IMG/VR virus record: IMGVR_UViG_3300014838_000019
Span: 1-64,000 of that record
Length of the DNA: 64,000 nucleotides
Strand: one strand, 5' to 3'
From: a virus
Position 1 is the first letter of the stretch. The number at the start of each line of letters is the position of its first letter. Positions 40,198 to 48,483 of the stretch are shown piece by piece. The notes below the pieces were generated by a model. It was not told where the DNA came from. It saw only the letters and a list, made by a program, of their open reading frames with translations, and made no database searches. A program made the position numbers and the translations under genes.

Positions 40198-40737
40198 ATG
40201 ATTAAACTCCTCGACCTTCTTGTAGAATATCATGATACTAATATTTGGTATCATGGGTCTGCGTCAGGAGATTTGCGTGGAGGTAAAACAGGTCTTCATT
40301 TAGGAACTGCTTTGGCGGCTAAACAAGCATTGGAAGCAACAATTGGGATACCCATCGAAGGATACTGGGATGGAACTCGTGAATATGGAAAAACTTTACT
40401 TTGTGGTAAAAATACGTTAAAACATAGAGGAATTTTTCCAACGGGGATTAATTGTGATGTTACGGAGGAAGATTTCTATGTTACGCCAGAAATCATTCGC
40501 CGACGGTCATCCTTTATAACATCATCAATGAAACCCTCTATAAAAAAGTATAAGATAGTTTGTAGAATGACAAATACTCCGGAAAATCCATATCCCGACT
40601 TTAAAGCCAACGGATATATGGGCGGGTTACTGAAACGAGGAATAGCGAAAAATGGATTTTATTACAAAAACGAGTCCGAAGATTATGGGAGTATATCCGC
40701 TGTAGTTCCAAATGGAACTTGCGTGAAAGAGGTATGA
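40198..40737 (+). CDS. ADP-ribosyltransferase-like protein with capsid-targeting-like leader
   Basis: The ATG at 40198 (MIKLLDLLVEYHDTNIWYHG) was chosen over 40171 because it reproduces the leader and the TATTTAT box spacing seen at 28042 and 28620. The 179-residue product has WYHGS (His19) followed by GLHLGTALAAKQAL (about 32-45), which resembles the start of ADP-ribosyltransferase-type NAD-binding folds. A Tyr/Glu pair later could complete the site. T4 packages and injects the ADP-ribosyltransferase Alt, also targeted by an N-terminal leader. The ART assignment is tentative. Confidence 0.55.
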   Translation: MIKLLDLLVEYHDTNIWYHGSASGDLRGGKTGLHLGTALAAKQALEATIGIPIEGYWDGTREYGKTLLCGKNTLKHRGIFPTGINCDVTEEDFYVTPEIIRRRSSFITSSMKPSIKKYKIVCRMTNTPENPYPDFKANGYMGGLLKRGIAKNGFYYKNESEDYGSISAVVPNGTCVKEV

Positions 40738-42170
40738 TAAAGCAAATCAATCCTCAGAATATTCTGATTTCGCCGTTTATTGCGGCTAAATCTCGTGCTT
40801 TATCCAACACAGCAAATTCTGATATAGTCATCCTTGAACAAGATACCACTGAAACGATTGGTATTGCGCTCGAATATATTGATTATAATTTTGGAACTCC
40901 CCTACTTAATCGTGACTGTAATATAGCTCTTGAGCAACAAAGCAATGATCTCGCAATGTATCAAGAAGGTGTTTCGGGATCGGGAACATTCAATAGTCAA
41001 TCAGCAGTTTTAAATGGAGATGGGACCTATAAAGTTCTTGTTTACAACACAGTAAAGAATCTATTCTATAATACCTATAATAATCCTACTGAGATTTTAG
41101 GTCTTGAACATATTGATTTTCCTCTTAGTAACACCCTCCGAAATCTGTCACAACAGTTTCGAATGTTTTCTATCCCCCAAAGTGTTTTTGGAGATAGAAT
41201 ACAACCTAAAAGTGTTCAGCTTTTCGACGAACTTTTGGATGATAACATCATAATTTTTGACGATGGAAACCAAAACCTGATTGCTGGGTATAATTTATTT
41301 TCAAAAGTTCAAGAGGTTCACACATATCCGGCTGGATTTAATCCTCAGATTCTACTACCGGGAGCAGTGAGTCTTTCATGCCCAGTTTACAATCCTGTAT
41401 ATTTCACTCTCAATCCGTCTCCACAGGGAAATTGGACGACTCCGACATATATTTACGAGTCATTACCCGACAAAAATTTCTTTACAGCATCATTTACGGT
41501 AAGCGCAAGTGCAGGAAACAATGAGATAACATTCCAATGGTATTCAGGAAGCACTGCATTAGTTGACAATGCTAGAGTAACGGGAAGTTTGGTGGTATCT
41601 AGCTCAGTATCGGGTTCGACTTTACAAATTAACGATCTTCAATTTAGTGATTATGGTAATTACTATTGTTCGGCAACAGACAATGCAGGAACTTCCTTCA
41701 GTTCAAATGGATTATTGACTGTTTGGGATAATACGGTGTCTCAAAGTATGGTTGATACAATGACGTTGGGAACCTCCGTTCTTTATGGTAGCACTACTAC
41801 ATTGCTACCATATGGGGAAGCAAGTGTTCCAACATTTGGAACAACACTACGTAGTGGTTTGGTAGTTAACAATGTCTTCTATGCTAATGCATACGAAACT
41901 GCTTCTGTATCGGTTGGATTTGATAGTGGATTATTGTTTAACGTTCTTGTTCCATCGTATGGAGGACAAGAAACTGCTTCTGTATCGGTTGGATTTGATA
42001 GTGGATTATTGTTTAACGTTCTTGTTCCATCGTATGGAGGACAAGAAACTGCCTCAGTATCAGTAGGGTTTGATAGTGGACAACTTACAACACTTGTAGG
42101 TCCATATGTGAGTGTTACAGAAACACCGGCAACATTTGCAGTAAGCTTATTGACGGGAAGCGTCTTTTAA
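40734..42170 (+). CDS. fibre/adhesin protein with Ig-like domain and triple C-terminal repeat
   Basis: The start at 40734 overlaps the previous stop (ATGATAA), indicating coupling; 40719 is less likely. The 478-residue protein has a 240-residue structural N-terminal region (NPQNILISPFIAAKSRALSN). An Ig-like domain follows at about 245-330: FQWYSGSTALVDNARVTGSL, then LQINDLQFSDYGNYYCSATD with the Y-x-C signature. The C-terminus has three units of ETASVSVGFDSGLLFNVLVP, two from exact 75-nt DNA repeats. Ig-like domains on phage virions are thought to bind surface glycans or mucus. Confidence 0.7.
   Translation: MIKQINPQNILISPFIAAKSRALSNTANSDIVILEQDTTETIGIALEYIDYNFGTPLLNRDCNIALEQQSNDLAMYQEGVSGSGTFNSQSAVLNGDGTYKVLVYNTVKNLFYNTYNNPTEILGLEHIDFPLSNTLRNLSQQFRMFSIPQSVFGDRIQPKSVQLFDELLDDNIIIFDDGNQNLIAGYNLFSKVQEVHTYPAGFNPQILLPGAVSLSCPVYNPVYFTLNPSPQGNWTTPTYIYESLPDKNFFTASFTVSASAGNNEITFQWYSGSTALVDNARVTGSLVVSSSVSGSTLQINDLQFSDYGNYYCSATDNAGTSFSSNGLLTVWDNTVSQSMVDTMTLGTSVLYGSTTTLLPYGEASVPTFGTTLRSGLVVNNVFYANAYETASVSVGFDSGLLFNVLVPSYGGQETASVSVGFDSGLLFNVLVPSYGGQETASVSVGFDSGQLTTLVGPYVSVTETPATFAVSLLTGSVF
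41895..42069 (+). repeat. 75-nt tandem repeat, two exact copies plus a diverged partial
   Basis: Units at 41895-41969 and 41970-42044 are identical (start GAAACTGCTTCTGTATCGGT). The third, from 42045, matches only for its first third, with third-position changes. The unit is 25 codons, so copy-number change stays in frame. Confidence 0.9.
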
Positions 42171-42191
42171 AAATATGTATAGGACATAAAT

Positions 42192-43442
42192 ATGAACAGC
42201 ATACAACAACTTTCTCAGACATTTCACGGTTATTATAAAATTGGCGTAGTCAATCCTGCGACCGACGAAGTTGAGTGGAAGTGCTCGGGCAGCAACATTA
42301 TCCTCAATGCTGGAATGGATAACTTGTATAATATGTCCATTGCCGATCAGACCGATTATGCAATGTGTGGAGTTGGAACCCGGCCCACCAATTTGTTTGG
42401 TGGAGCATCTCAGATTTCCCAATCTGGGAACCAAGTCCTTTTATATAACACAGGGGGGCTTATTACCGATTTTACATCATCATACAATGTGTATCCAAAC
42501 TTGGTTCAAGCAGGAGATATGATTTCTTGTTCCAATGGACAACAACTCATAGTATCAAGTGTTAATAATGGATTCAATCTAACGGTAACTCCTCCTTATA
42601 CGTTTGGACCACAGACGTTTGCAGTTTATAAAACATCTCAAGTAGGGCTTCAGGCTGAATCCTATCGTGCAGGTCCAGGTATTTCCAATAGTCAATATTT
42701 CACAGGACTTAATGGATGTGGAACAACATACAATGGAAACATTGTGGAATTACTTCGAACCTATGATTTTGCCCCGATAGTAACAACTCAAACATTCAAT
42801 GAAGTTGGGGTAGGATGGGCATCAACTGGAGCAGCCACAGTATTCAGCCGCCTATTGCTCCCATCTCCGGTGACCGTTACGGCTGGATTTAAATTGAGGT
42901 TAGCATATACACTCACCACAACATTTGGTCCAAATGGTTCCATTTTTGGAGCAGCATCAATTGGTGGATGGCCATTATTACCATCAACAAACACGAACGG
43001 AACTCAATCAGTCCAAGATTTGCTGTGTTCATATATTGATACTAATGGTAATACACAGGCGAGTCTTGCAGTGCTTGATCCATTCTTTATCAATGTTGGA
43101 GGAAATTATGCCGCAATATATGCATCAACAAATTCACAATCGCTTGCCCCATTTGGAAGTGCCTATGACCGCACAAGTACAGCAGTCACTGGTCCTCAAA
43201 TGAGTTTAGCGTCTTATACTAATGGAAGTTATTTTTGTGATAAAACGGGAACTACTACTGCGGGAGCAATTAGTTCTAACACGATATATAGCATTGGATT
43301 CGGAGTAATAGCATATGGATATGTTCCCTATTCCTCAACAGGTCAAGCATATACATTTATATTCGCCCAGCCTCAAACATTGACCAATACCCAAACTCTA
43401 TCTCTGACTTTCAGATACACATGGGGAAGAATATTAGGATAA
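42192..43442 (+). CDS. tail fibre-type protein, paralogue A
   Basis: This 416-residue protein starts MNSIQQLSQTFHGYYKIGVV. Its N-terminal region (VNPATDEVEWKCSGSNIILN, NAGMDNLYNM, GVGTRPTN) aligns with that of the next gene (VDSTTDEIMADYGWHKNLIL, NNGMDAVASV, GTGSRPNY). Both end with a similar strand pattern (QTLSLTFRYTWGRILG against QSLTLTWRWYWSRIIQ). It looks like a beta-structured fibre or receptor-binding protein. AGGA lies about 8 nt before the ATG. Confidence 0.65.
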   Translation: MNSIQQLSQTFHGYYKIGVVNPATDEVEWKCSGSNIILNAGMDNLYNMSIADQTDYAMCGVGTRPTNLFGGASQISQSGNQVLLYNTGGLITDFTSSYNVYPNLVQAGDMISCSNGQQLIVSSVNNGFNLTVTPPYTFGPQTFAVYKTSQVGLQAESYRAGPGISNSQYFTGLNGCGTTYNGNIVELLRTYDFAPIVTTQTFNEVGVGWASTGAATVFSRLLLPSPVTVTAGFKLRLAYTLTTTFGPNGSIFGAASIGGWPLLPSTNTNGTQSVQDLLCSYIDTNGNTQASLAVLDPFFINVGGNYAAIYASTNSQSLAPFGSAYDRTSTAVTGPQMSLASYTNGSYFCDKTGTTTAGAISSNTIYSIGFGVIAYGYVPYSSTGQAYTFIFAQPQTLTNTQTLSLTFRYTWGRILG

Positions 43443-43446
43443 GATT

Positions 43447-44760
43447 ATGAGTGAACAAAACAACTTAAATTATAACGGTGGAATACAGATAGGATTATCG
43501 GGGCGGTATTGCGTTCAAGTAGTTGATTCTACGACCGACGAAATAATGGCAGATTATGGGTGGCACAAAAATCTTATTCTTAACAATGGAATGGATGCAG
43601 TCGCATCTGTAGAAATGGGTGCTCTGTCAGAAATCGCAATTTCTGGGACTGGATCACGTCCTAATTATTTTACCAGTAGCACATCCACTATAACTCAGTC
43701 AGCAAACTATATTGGATTGGTAAATTCATCCTCAATTACATCATTCAATCAATCGGTAACTACTAATGGAACTAGTTCTTATCCTTATATAGTTCAAGCA
43801 GGAGATTTAATCATAGATCAAACTTTGAGTCAATCTGTAGTTATCACAACATCTATTGATGGTAAAACTATTCAGATTAGTGGAAACGGTCAATCATTCT
43901 CTACCCCCAGAACGTTTACTATATGGAAAACATCTCAATATGGGTTGCAAGGAGAAAGTCAACGCACTAACAATTATTACCCGGGGTTTGTTAATACAAG
44001 TTCTTGGAATTGCGGGTCGGTTCAAAGTGGAAGCACATTGACCATGCGTCGTACTTTTAACTTCTTACCGGAAGTTCAAACTCAATCATATACAGAGGTA
44101 GGATGTGGATGGAACACCAATCCTTCTTATGGTGCTTTCAGTCGTGTTTTATTGCCACAAACAGTATCGTTGTCCCCATTCCAACAGTTGCGACTCATTT
44201 ATGATTTGTCGGTTTCATATGGACCGTTTACCCTAATAACTAGGAGTATAAATATTGCTGGATGGCCTGTCGGTCCTTCTACAAATACTTTGGGAACCGA
44301 ATCAGTGCAAAATTTCAATGTTTCATCAGTAAACATAGGTGGATACTCTGACGGGTGGGGACAATATGGGTTATATACCTTAGACCCCTCGAACATAAGC
44401 CAGTTTAACGTTTTTGCATCTGTATATACGGCATCGTTTTATACTGGGTCTCCCACGTCTGGCTCCGCAAGTAATTTGCCCGGTGATTATACACTTACAA
44501 ACACACTGGGAACCTATGTTCCTGGGACTTATACCAACACAAAAACTGGATTTTTTACCATCTATCAAGTAACTTCTTCAAACTTAATGAGTATTGGATT
44601 TGGAACGTATCTTCTAGATTATAATAATAATGTATTGACATATCCTTGGGATAAATATGGACAAGCAATGGTATTTTCGTTTAATCAGCCACAATCAAAA
44701 AACAGTTATCAATCCTTAACTCTAACGTGGAGATGGTATTGGTCACGGATTATTCAATAA
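43447..44760 (+). CDS. tail fibre-type protein, paralogue B
   Basis: This 437-residue protein is a diverged tandem copy of the gene just upstream, with the same opening and ending strands and matching internal blocks such as VYKTSQVGLQAESYR against IWKTSQYGLQGESQR. The sequence between is variable, as expected for receptor-binding surfaces. It is separated from its copy by 4 nt and preceded by AGGATAAG. The two may form heteromers or serve different receptors. Confidence 0.7.
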   Translation: MSEQNNLNYNGGIQIGLSGRYCVQVVDSTTDEIMADYGWHKNLILNNGMDAVASVEMGALSEIAISGTGSRPNYFTSSTSTITQSANYIGLVNSSSITSFNQSVTTNGTSSYPYIVQAGDLIIDQTLSQSVVITTSIDGKTIQISGNGQSFSTPRTFTIWKTSQYGLQGESQRTNNYYPGFVNTSSWNCGSVQSGSTLTMRRTFNFLPEVQTQSYTEVGCGWNTNPSYGAFSRVLLPQTVSLSPFQQLRLIYDLSVSYGPFTLITRSINIAGWPVGPSTNTLGTESVQNFNVSSVNIGGYSDGWGQYGLYTLDPSNISQFNVFASVYTASFYTGSPTSGSASNLPGDYTLTNTLGTYVPGTYTNTKTGFFTIYQVTSSNLMSIGFGTYLLDYNNNVLTYPWDKYGQAMVFSFNQPQSKNSYQSLTLTWRWYWSRIIQ

Positions 44761-44769
44761 TTATTTATT

Positions 44770-47307
44770 ATGCCAGTCGTCTTCAACCCACCAACAGGTT
44801 CTGCATCAGGATCATTATCAGGTTCTGCATCAGGATCATTATCAGGATCGATATCAAGTTCCTACACCGGTTCCGCTCATTCCGTCCATGTAATAGCACA
44901 AAATGTAAACTATGGATATGCAGTCGCAACATATGGTGACTATGTTGTGGTTGGGAATCCTGATTTTTTACCATATGACCAATCGACTGGAAGTTTTCAT
45001 ACGGGGTCGGTTGATGTTTTTCTTTACAACAAATCTACAGATGAACATGATTATGTAGGAAGTATTGTCCAACTTTGGAGAGACGTTGATGTTATAATGA
45101 CTACGGAAGCCAATAATTCTCCGTCGGCTTTCACACCAATATCAACCGAAAGTTCGTCCCTAACCTCCTATCCTGAGTATGATATTGTTATAGATAAAAA
45201 TCTATATGAATACTCCATCGAAAATGGATATGGTACTTCCCTTGATATGTATAAAACATATTTAGTAGTGGGAAACCCGTATGATAAAGAAATTACTCAG
45301 ACTCAAGCGGGTGTATTCGTATCTTCTTCTTGGTCGATGGTAGATATTTATGATTTGTCCAAGATAGCTTGGCCATTATTAAGTTCAAGTGCGGCTCTTT
45401 TTACAATTGATGACCCTGATTTGACCACTGATTTTGGATTCACGGGATCATTTGGAACCTCCGTATCCATCAACGCCGAATGGGTTGCTGTTGGAGCACC
45501 ACGTCACAATGGATCGAATGGATTGGTTTATATCTATCAAAATCAATCCATAGGAAATAATTACTCGTGGTCGTTATTTCAAACACTTCAACCTCCGGCA
45601 TCTGCCGTATCCCAATCTGAATTTGGATACAAATTAAAGCTGAATAAATATGATGGTCCTCATAGTAATAGTCTTATAGTAGGGTGTGGAAATCCAATGG
45701 CATCGGTAGCATATTATTTCGAGTTTATTAATAATGTATGGACTCAAACCTTTGTTTTCCAACCAGACATGAGTGTCTATCCTATGACATTCAATCCAAA
45801 TTATTATCCTCAGCCCGGTAATATCAACATGAATGTGTTCAATGGGTTTGGGATGGCAGTTGGATGTTATGGCGATGGAGTTATTATCGGAGAACCATTT
45901 GATCGAAGTTTCTACGAGTTTGCTAGTTCATCACTTTATCAACAAGGTTCAACATATATTTTTGAACGATGCATAACTGGATCGGGTTGGCAGCAAGTTT
46001 TAAAAACATATGGAACTCCTACAACATTATTTAACAATCGAATGGGATTGTCCGTTGATATGTTTGGTACAAACGGGGTATCGGGAATTCCTAAAATAAA
46101 TGAAGGTCAGGAAAATTCATGTTATATCGAAGGAACCCTAAGTCAGGTTTATCAATGTGGAACTAATTTACAAGAGATTGTCAATGGACAAGTAATGTTG
46201 CTTCAACAAAATACTCAGTCGGGACAATGGGGAGTTACTAATGTATATCAAAAAAAGAAACAGTTTTTAACTCCGTTCCGTGATTATGGGTTTGATGTTG
46301 CCGTGGCAGACGTTTCGATGGTTGTCGGTGCTCCAATGCTTGTAGCAGATAACAATCGTATTATAAATACGCCATTAACACAAAGCGGAGCATCAATGTT
46401 AGGGGATTTAATGGGTAAAGCCTACATTTACGATTTCGATACATTTAGAGATCAATTTCATGTCGGTAATGTATTTTACCGAAATGGAAAAATAATCATC
46501 ATGACCTCGGGGTCAGTGTTTGATGGTCTGTTTTATAATCCAGTAAATACTAATAATTACGAATATGACTTGGCATTCAATAGTCAGCACACGATCTACG
46601 AAAAACAGATCATCTGCACGGTTGACCCGGGTGAGTTCAACGTCAGCACCAACCCAACTGCTATCACTCAGGGCATCGCTACTTTTGACATCAATGGGAA
46701 TGGAATCTTCGACTTCCAAGACGCCGATGTTATCTTGCGATACATGCAATACAAATATACGTCGATTCTCGGAGTTCCAGTGTCAACCGATTGGAGTTCC
46801 TCTGTTGTTAATACTGTTGACGAAATAAGTTTGTATAACTATTATTTAACGAACTACAATAATATTTCAACCCCAACTTTACTTTCTCAGAGTTTGACTA
46901 CGTGGGAGACGACAAATACTGAAATGCAAACGATCCTTGATCTTAACCAAGATGGTAAGATTGACATTCGAGATATAAACATCTTGTGGAAATATTTCTC
47001 GCACCGATTGACTCAAGATAACTATTCTCTTTACATTACGCCTGCATGTTCACGCCGATTGTTCAGTGATGTAACCGATTATCTCAATGGATTGACTGGA
47101 AAATATAATACTCCATTGATTAACAATAACTTCATGGACTATGAGCGGTTGACTGCCACAGATAATACTGGGTCGTATTTAGCTCCTATGGCTACTTTGA
47201 TTGGAATTTATGATGGACTGCAACTTGTAGCATTGGGAAAACTTGGAACTCCAATTAAAATTTCCCCAGAACTTCCAATTAATTTTGTAGTCAAAATGGA
47301 CTTCTAA
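44770..47307 (+). CDS. large adhesin: FG-GAP-like propeller plus dockerin-like Ca repeats
   Basis: This 845-residue protein starts with a short ASGSLSGS repeat tail, then FG-GAP-like blades (residues about 40-560). Typical blades read YGYAVATYGDYVVVGNPD, GTSLDMYKTYLVVGNP, GTSVSINAEWVAVGAPR and MAVGCYGDGVIIGEP. Two EF-hand-like dockerin repeats follow, FDINGNGIFDFQDADVILRY (about 637) and LDLNQDGKIDIRDINILWKY (about 723), with Asp/Asn Ca ligands in the expected positions. It ends with the same C-terminal attachment domain as the gene at 38969. This is a Ca-dependent adhesin-like fibre, probably on the baseplate. Confidence 0.75.
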   Translation: MPVVFNPPTGSASGSLSGSASGSLSGSISSSYTGSAHSVHVIAQNVNYGYAVATYGDYVVVGNPDFLPYDQSTGSFHTGSVDVFLYNKSTDEHDYVGSIVQLWRDVDVIMTTEANNSPSAFTPISTESSSLTSYPEYDIVIDKNLYEYSIENGYGTSLDMYKTYLVVGNPYDKEITQTQAGVFVSSSWSMVDIYDLSKIAWPLLSSSAALFTIDDPDLTTDFGFTGSFGTSVSINAEWVAVGAPRHNGSNGLVYIYQNQSIGNNYSWSLFQTLQPPASAVSQSEFGYKLKLNKYDGPHSNSLIVGCGNPMASVAYYFEFINNVWTQTFVFQPDMSVYPMTFNPNYYPQPGNINMNVFNGFGMAVGCYGDGVIIGEPFDRSFYEFASSSLYQQGSTYIFERCITGSGWQQVLKTYGTPTTLFNNRMGLSVDMFGTNGVSGIPKINEGQENSCYIEGTLSQVYQCGTNLQEIVNGQVMLLQQNTQSGQWGVTNVYQKKKQFLTPFRDYGFDVAVADVSMVVGAPMLVADNNRIINTPLTQSGASMLGDLMGKAYIYDFDTFRDQFHVGNVFYRNGKIIIMTSGSVFDGLFYNPVNTNNYEYDLAFNSQHTIYEKQIICTVDPGEFNVSTNPTAITQGIATFDINGNGIFDFQDADVILRYMQYKYTSILGVPVSTDWSSSVVNTVDEISLYNYYLTNYNNISTPTLLSQSLTTWETTNTEMQTILDLNQDGKIDIRDINILWKYFSHRLTQDNYSLYITPACSRRLFSDVTDYLNGLTGKYNTPLINNNFMDYERLTATDNTGSYLAPMATLIGIYDGLQLVALGKLGTPIKISPELPINFVVKMDF
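44797..44844 (+). repeat. two exact 24-nt tandem repeats
   Basis: GGTTCTGCATCAGGATCATT plus ATCA occurs at 44797-44820 and 44821-44844. It encodes GSASGSLS and keeps the frame. Confidence 0.9.
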
Positions 47308-47311
47308 CTGA

Positions 47312-47319
47312 TATTTATA
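47312..47319 (+). promoter_or_regulatory. TATTTATA late-type box
   Basis: It lies just after the adhesin gene and 23 nt before the ATG at 47343. No -35 box. Confidence 0.4.
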
Positions 47320-47342
47320 GGTAATGATTGAATTATATCAAA

Positions 47343-47528
47343 ATGAACAGTCGCAATGGTGCCTCAAATGCTCATGTGGAGATGCCATGGTTTATGCAAA
47401 CAAACGTGCCGCAGAAACAAATTCAACTATACCAATCCTATGCCTATAAGTTCACCACGCCCATCACTGACGACCACCCTAGACCAGCGTTATGCAACTC
47501 AGAATGTTGGAGAGGCATTCAACGTTAA
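47343..47528 (+). CDS. possible small protein overlapping the 47440 gene
   Basis: This is the first ATG after the late-type box. The first 40 residues (MNSRNGASNAHVEMPWFMQT, QKQIQLYQSYAYKF) read like a genuine protein start, while the last 20 are cysteine/arginine-rich and look out of frame. The next gene begins inside it in the +1 frame. Either these are two overlapping genes, or a single gene broken by a frameshift. Confidence 0.4.
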   Translation: MNSRNGASNAHVEMPWFMQTNVPQKQIQLYQSYAYKFTTPITDDHPRPALCNSECWRGIQR

Positions 47529-47733
47529 AGCCGTTCTAGGAGGACCGGGAGCCGTTCCAACCTCGGGAGAGACTATTGACGCTGTAAGTAGTAATGGACA
47601 AACTTTTCAAAGTCCGAATGGGTTTTGGGTCAGCCCGAAGTCGCAAGTGTCTCAACTTAAAGATGTTCAGTCTGGAAATAGCTCTCTATCTACCTATATT
47701 AAAGGCTTAGATACGACAAAGTATCATCCGTAA
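47440..47733 (+). CDS. small structural-module protein, 97 aa
   Basis: The ATG at 47440 gives MPISSPRPSLTTTLDQRYAT, followed by GEAFNVKAVLGGPGAVPTSG and a Ser/Gly-rich middle. A C-terminal KGLDTTKYHP ends the product. The reading continues in this frame through 98 codons and ends just before a terminator. It overlaps the 47343 reading by 89 nt. No family was recognised. Confidence 0.55.
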   Translation: MPISSPRPSLTTTLDQRYATQNVGEAFNVKAVLGGPGAVPTSGETIDAVSSNGQTFQSPNGFWVSPKSQVSQLKDVQSGNSSLSTYIKGLDTTKYHP

Positions 47734-47750
47734 AAAAATATTTTCACAAA

Positions 47751-47795
47751 AACCTCCATTGCCCTATGTATATCAAACGGCAATGGAGGTTTTTT
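47751..47795 (+). terminator. rho-independent terminator closing the tail operon
   Basis: AACCTCCATTGCC (47751-47763), a 15-nt loop, and GGCAATGGAGGTT (47779-47791) followed by Ts. The A-rich left side could allow function in both directions. Confidence 0.92.
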
Positions 47796-47823
47796 CATTG
47801 TCGAAAACAACGTAACAAATAAC

Positions 47824-48402
47824 ATGTCACTACAAGAAATCAAAGTTGCACGCACGGATGTTCTCAAAATTGTGCAAGAGAACAAGGAAAAACACGATGG
47901 TATCCTCAAAACAGCCATCGAAGGTTACTGGATTGATGCAGAATCGTATTTGAAGAAATTTGAGAAGGAAGAACTCGAAAAAGCTACGAAAACGCATAAG
48001 GCACAGCTAAAATCTATACGAAAAAGTCATAAAGAGTTAGTAAAGTCAATAAAATCTCGTGTTAAGGAAGACCTCACGAAAGTAGCTTCCCGAACTAAGG
48101 ATAAAGGATTTAATTACTGGCGTGGAGCATATCCAGAAGATCATGGCGATGATTATACCGGAACCATTCGTAGGTTGGAATTATGTGTTGAACCTAACAT
48201 CGACCTTAATACCAATGAGTTTGATTCCTATATCCGTAATAAATGGTCGTGGAAGGATTCATTCATCACGTCAAATCGTGGGTATGTAACTTCATTCGCT
48301 AGTGCTAATAATATGGGAATTGGAAACTATCAACCAAGCTATACTATTAGTGCATCCTATGCATCGACTGGAAGCTACCTTAACGCCTTAGCAAGGTTCT
48401 AA
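47824..48402 (+). CDS. coiled-coil phage protein
   Basis: This 192-residue protein has a long charged helix at about residues 5-95 (KVARTDVLKIVQENKEKHDG, KEELEKATKTHKAQLKSIRK), then a conserved-looking domain with FNYWRGAYPEDHGDDYTGTI. The C-terminus ends in ISASYASTGSYL, similar to the SASYA fibre repeats. It lies between two terminators and is thus transcribed alone. The function is unknown; the tail motif hints at a virion or fibre-assembly link. Confidence 0.6.
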   Translation: MSLQEIKVARTDVLKIVQENKEKHDGILKTAIEGYWIDAESYLKKFEKEELEKATKTHKAQLKSIRKSHKELVKSIKSRVKEDLTKVASRTKDKGFNYWRGAYPEDHGDDYTGTIRRLELCVEPNIDLNTNEFDSYIRNKWSWKDSFITSNRGYVTSFASANNMGIGNYQPSYTISASYASTGSYLNALARF

Positions 48403-48433
48403 AAAGTCATAAAATAAAATGTTACAATATGAA

Positions 48434-48458
48434 ATGGCATCTTCGGGTGCCATTTTTT
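48434..48458 (+). terminator. rho-independent terminator
   Basis: ATGGCATC, UUCG loop, GGTGCCAT, then TTTTT. It closes the 47824 transcript before the GIY-YIG gene. Confidence 0.88.
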
Positions 48459-48483
48459 ATGTTTTCGACCAATACTTATAAAC

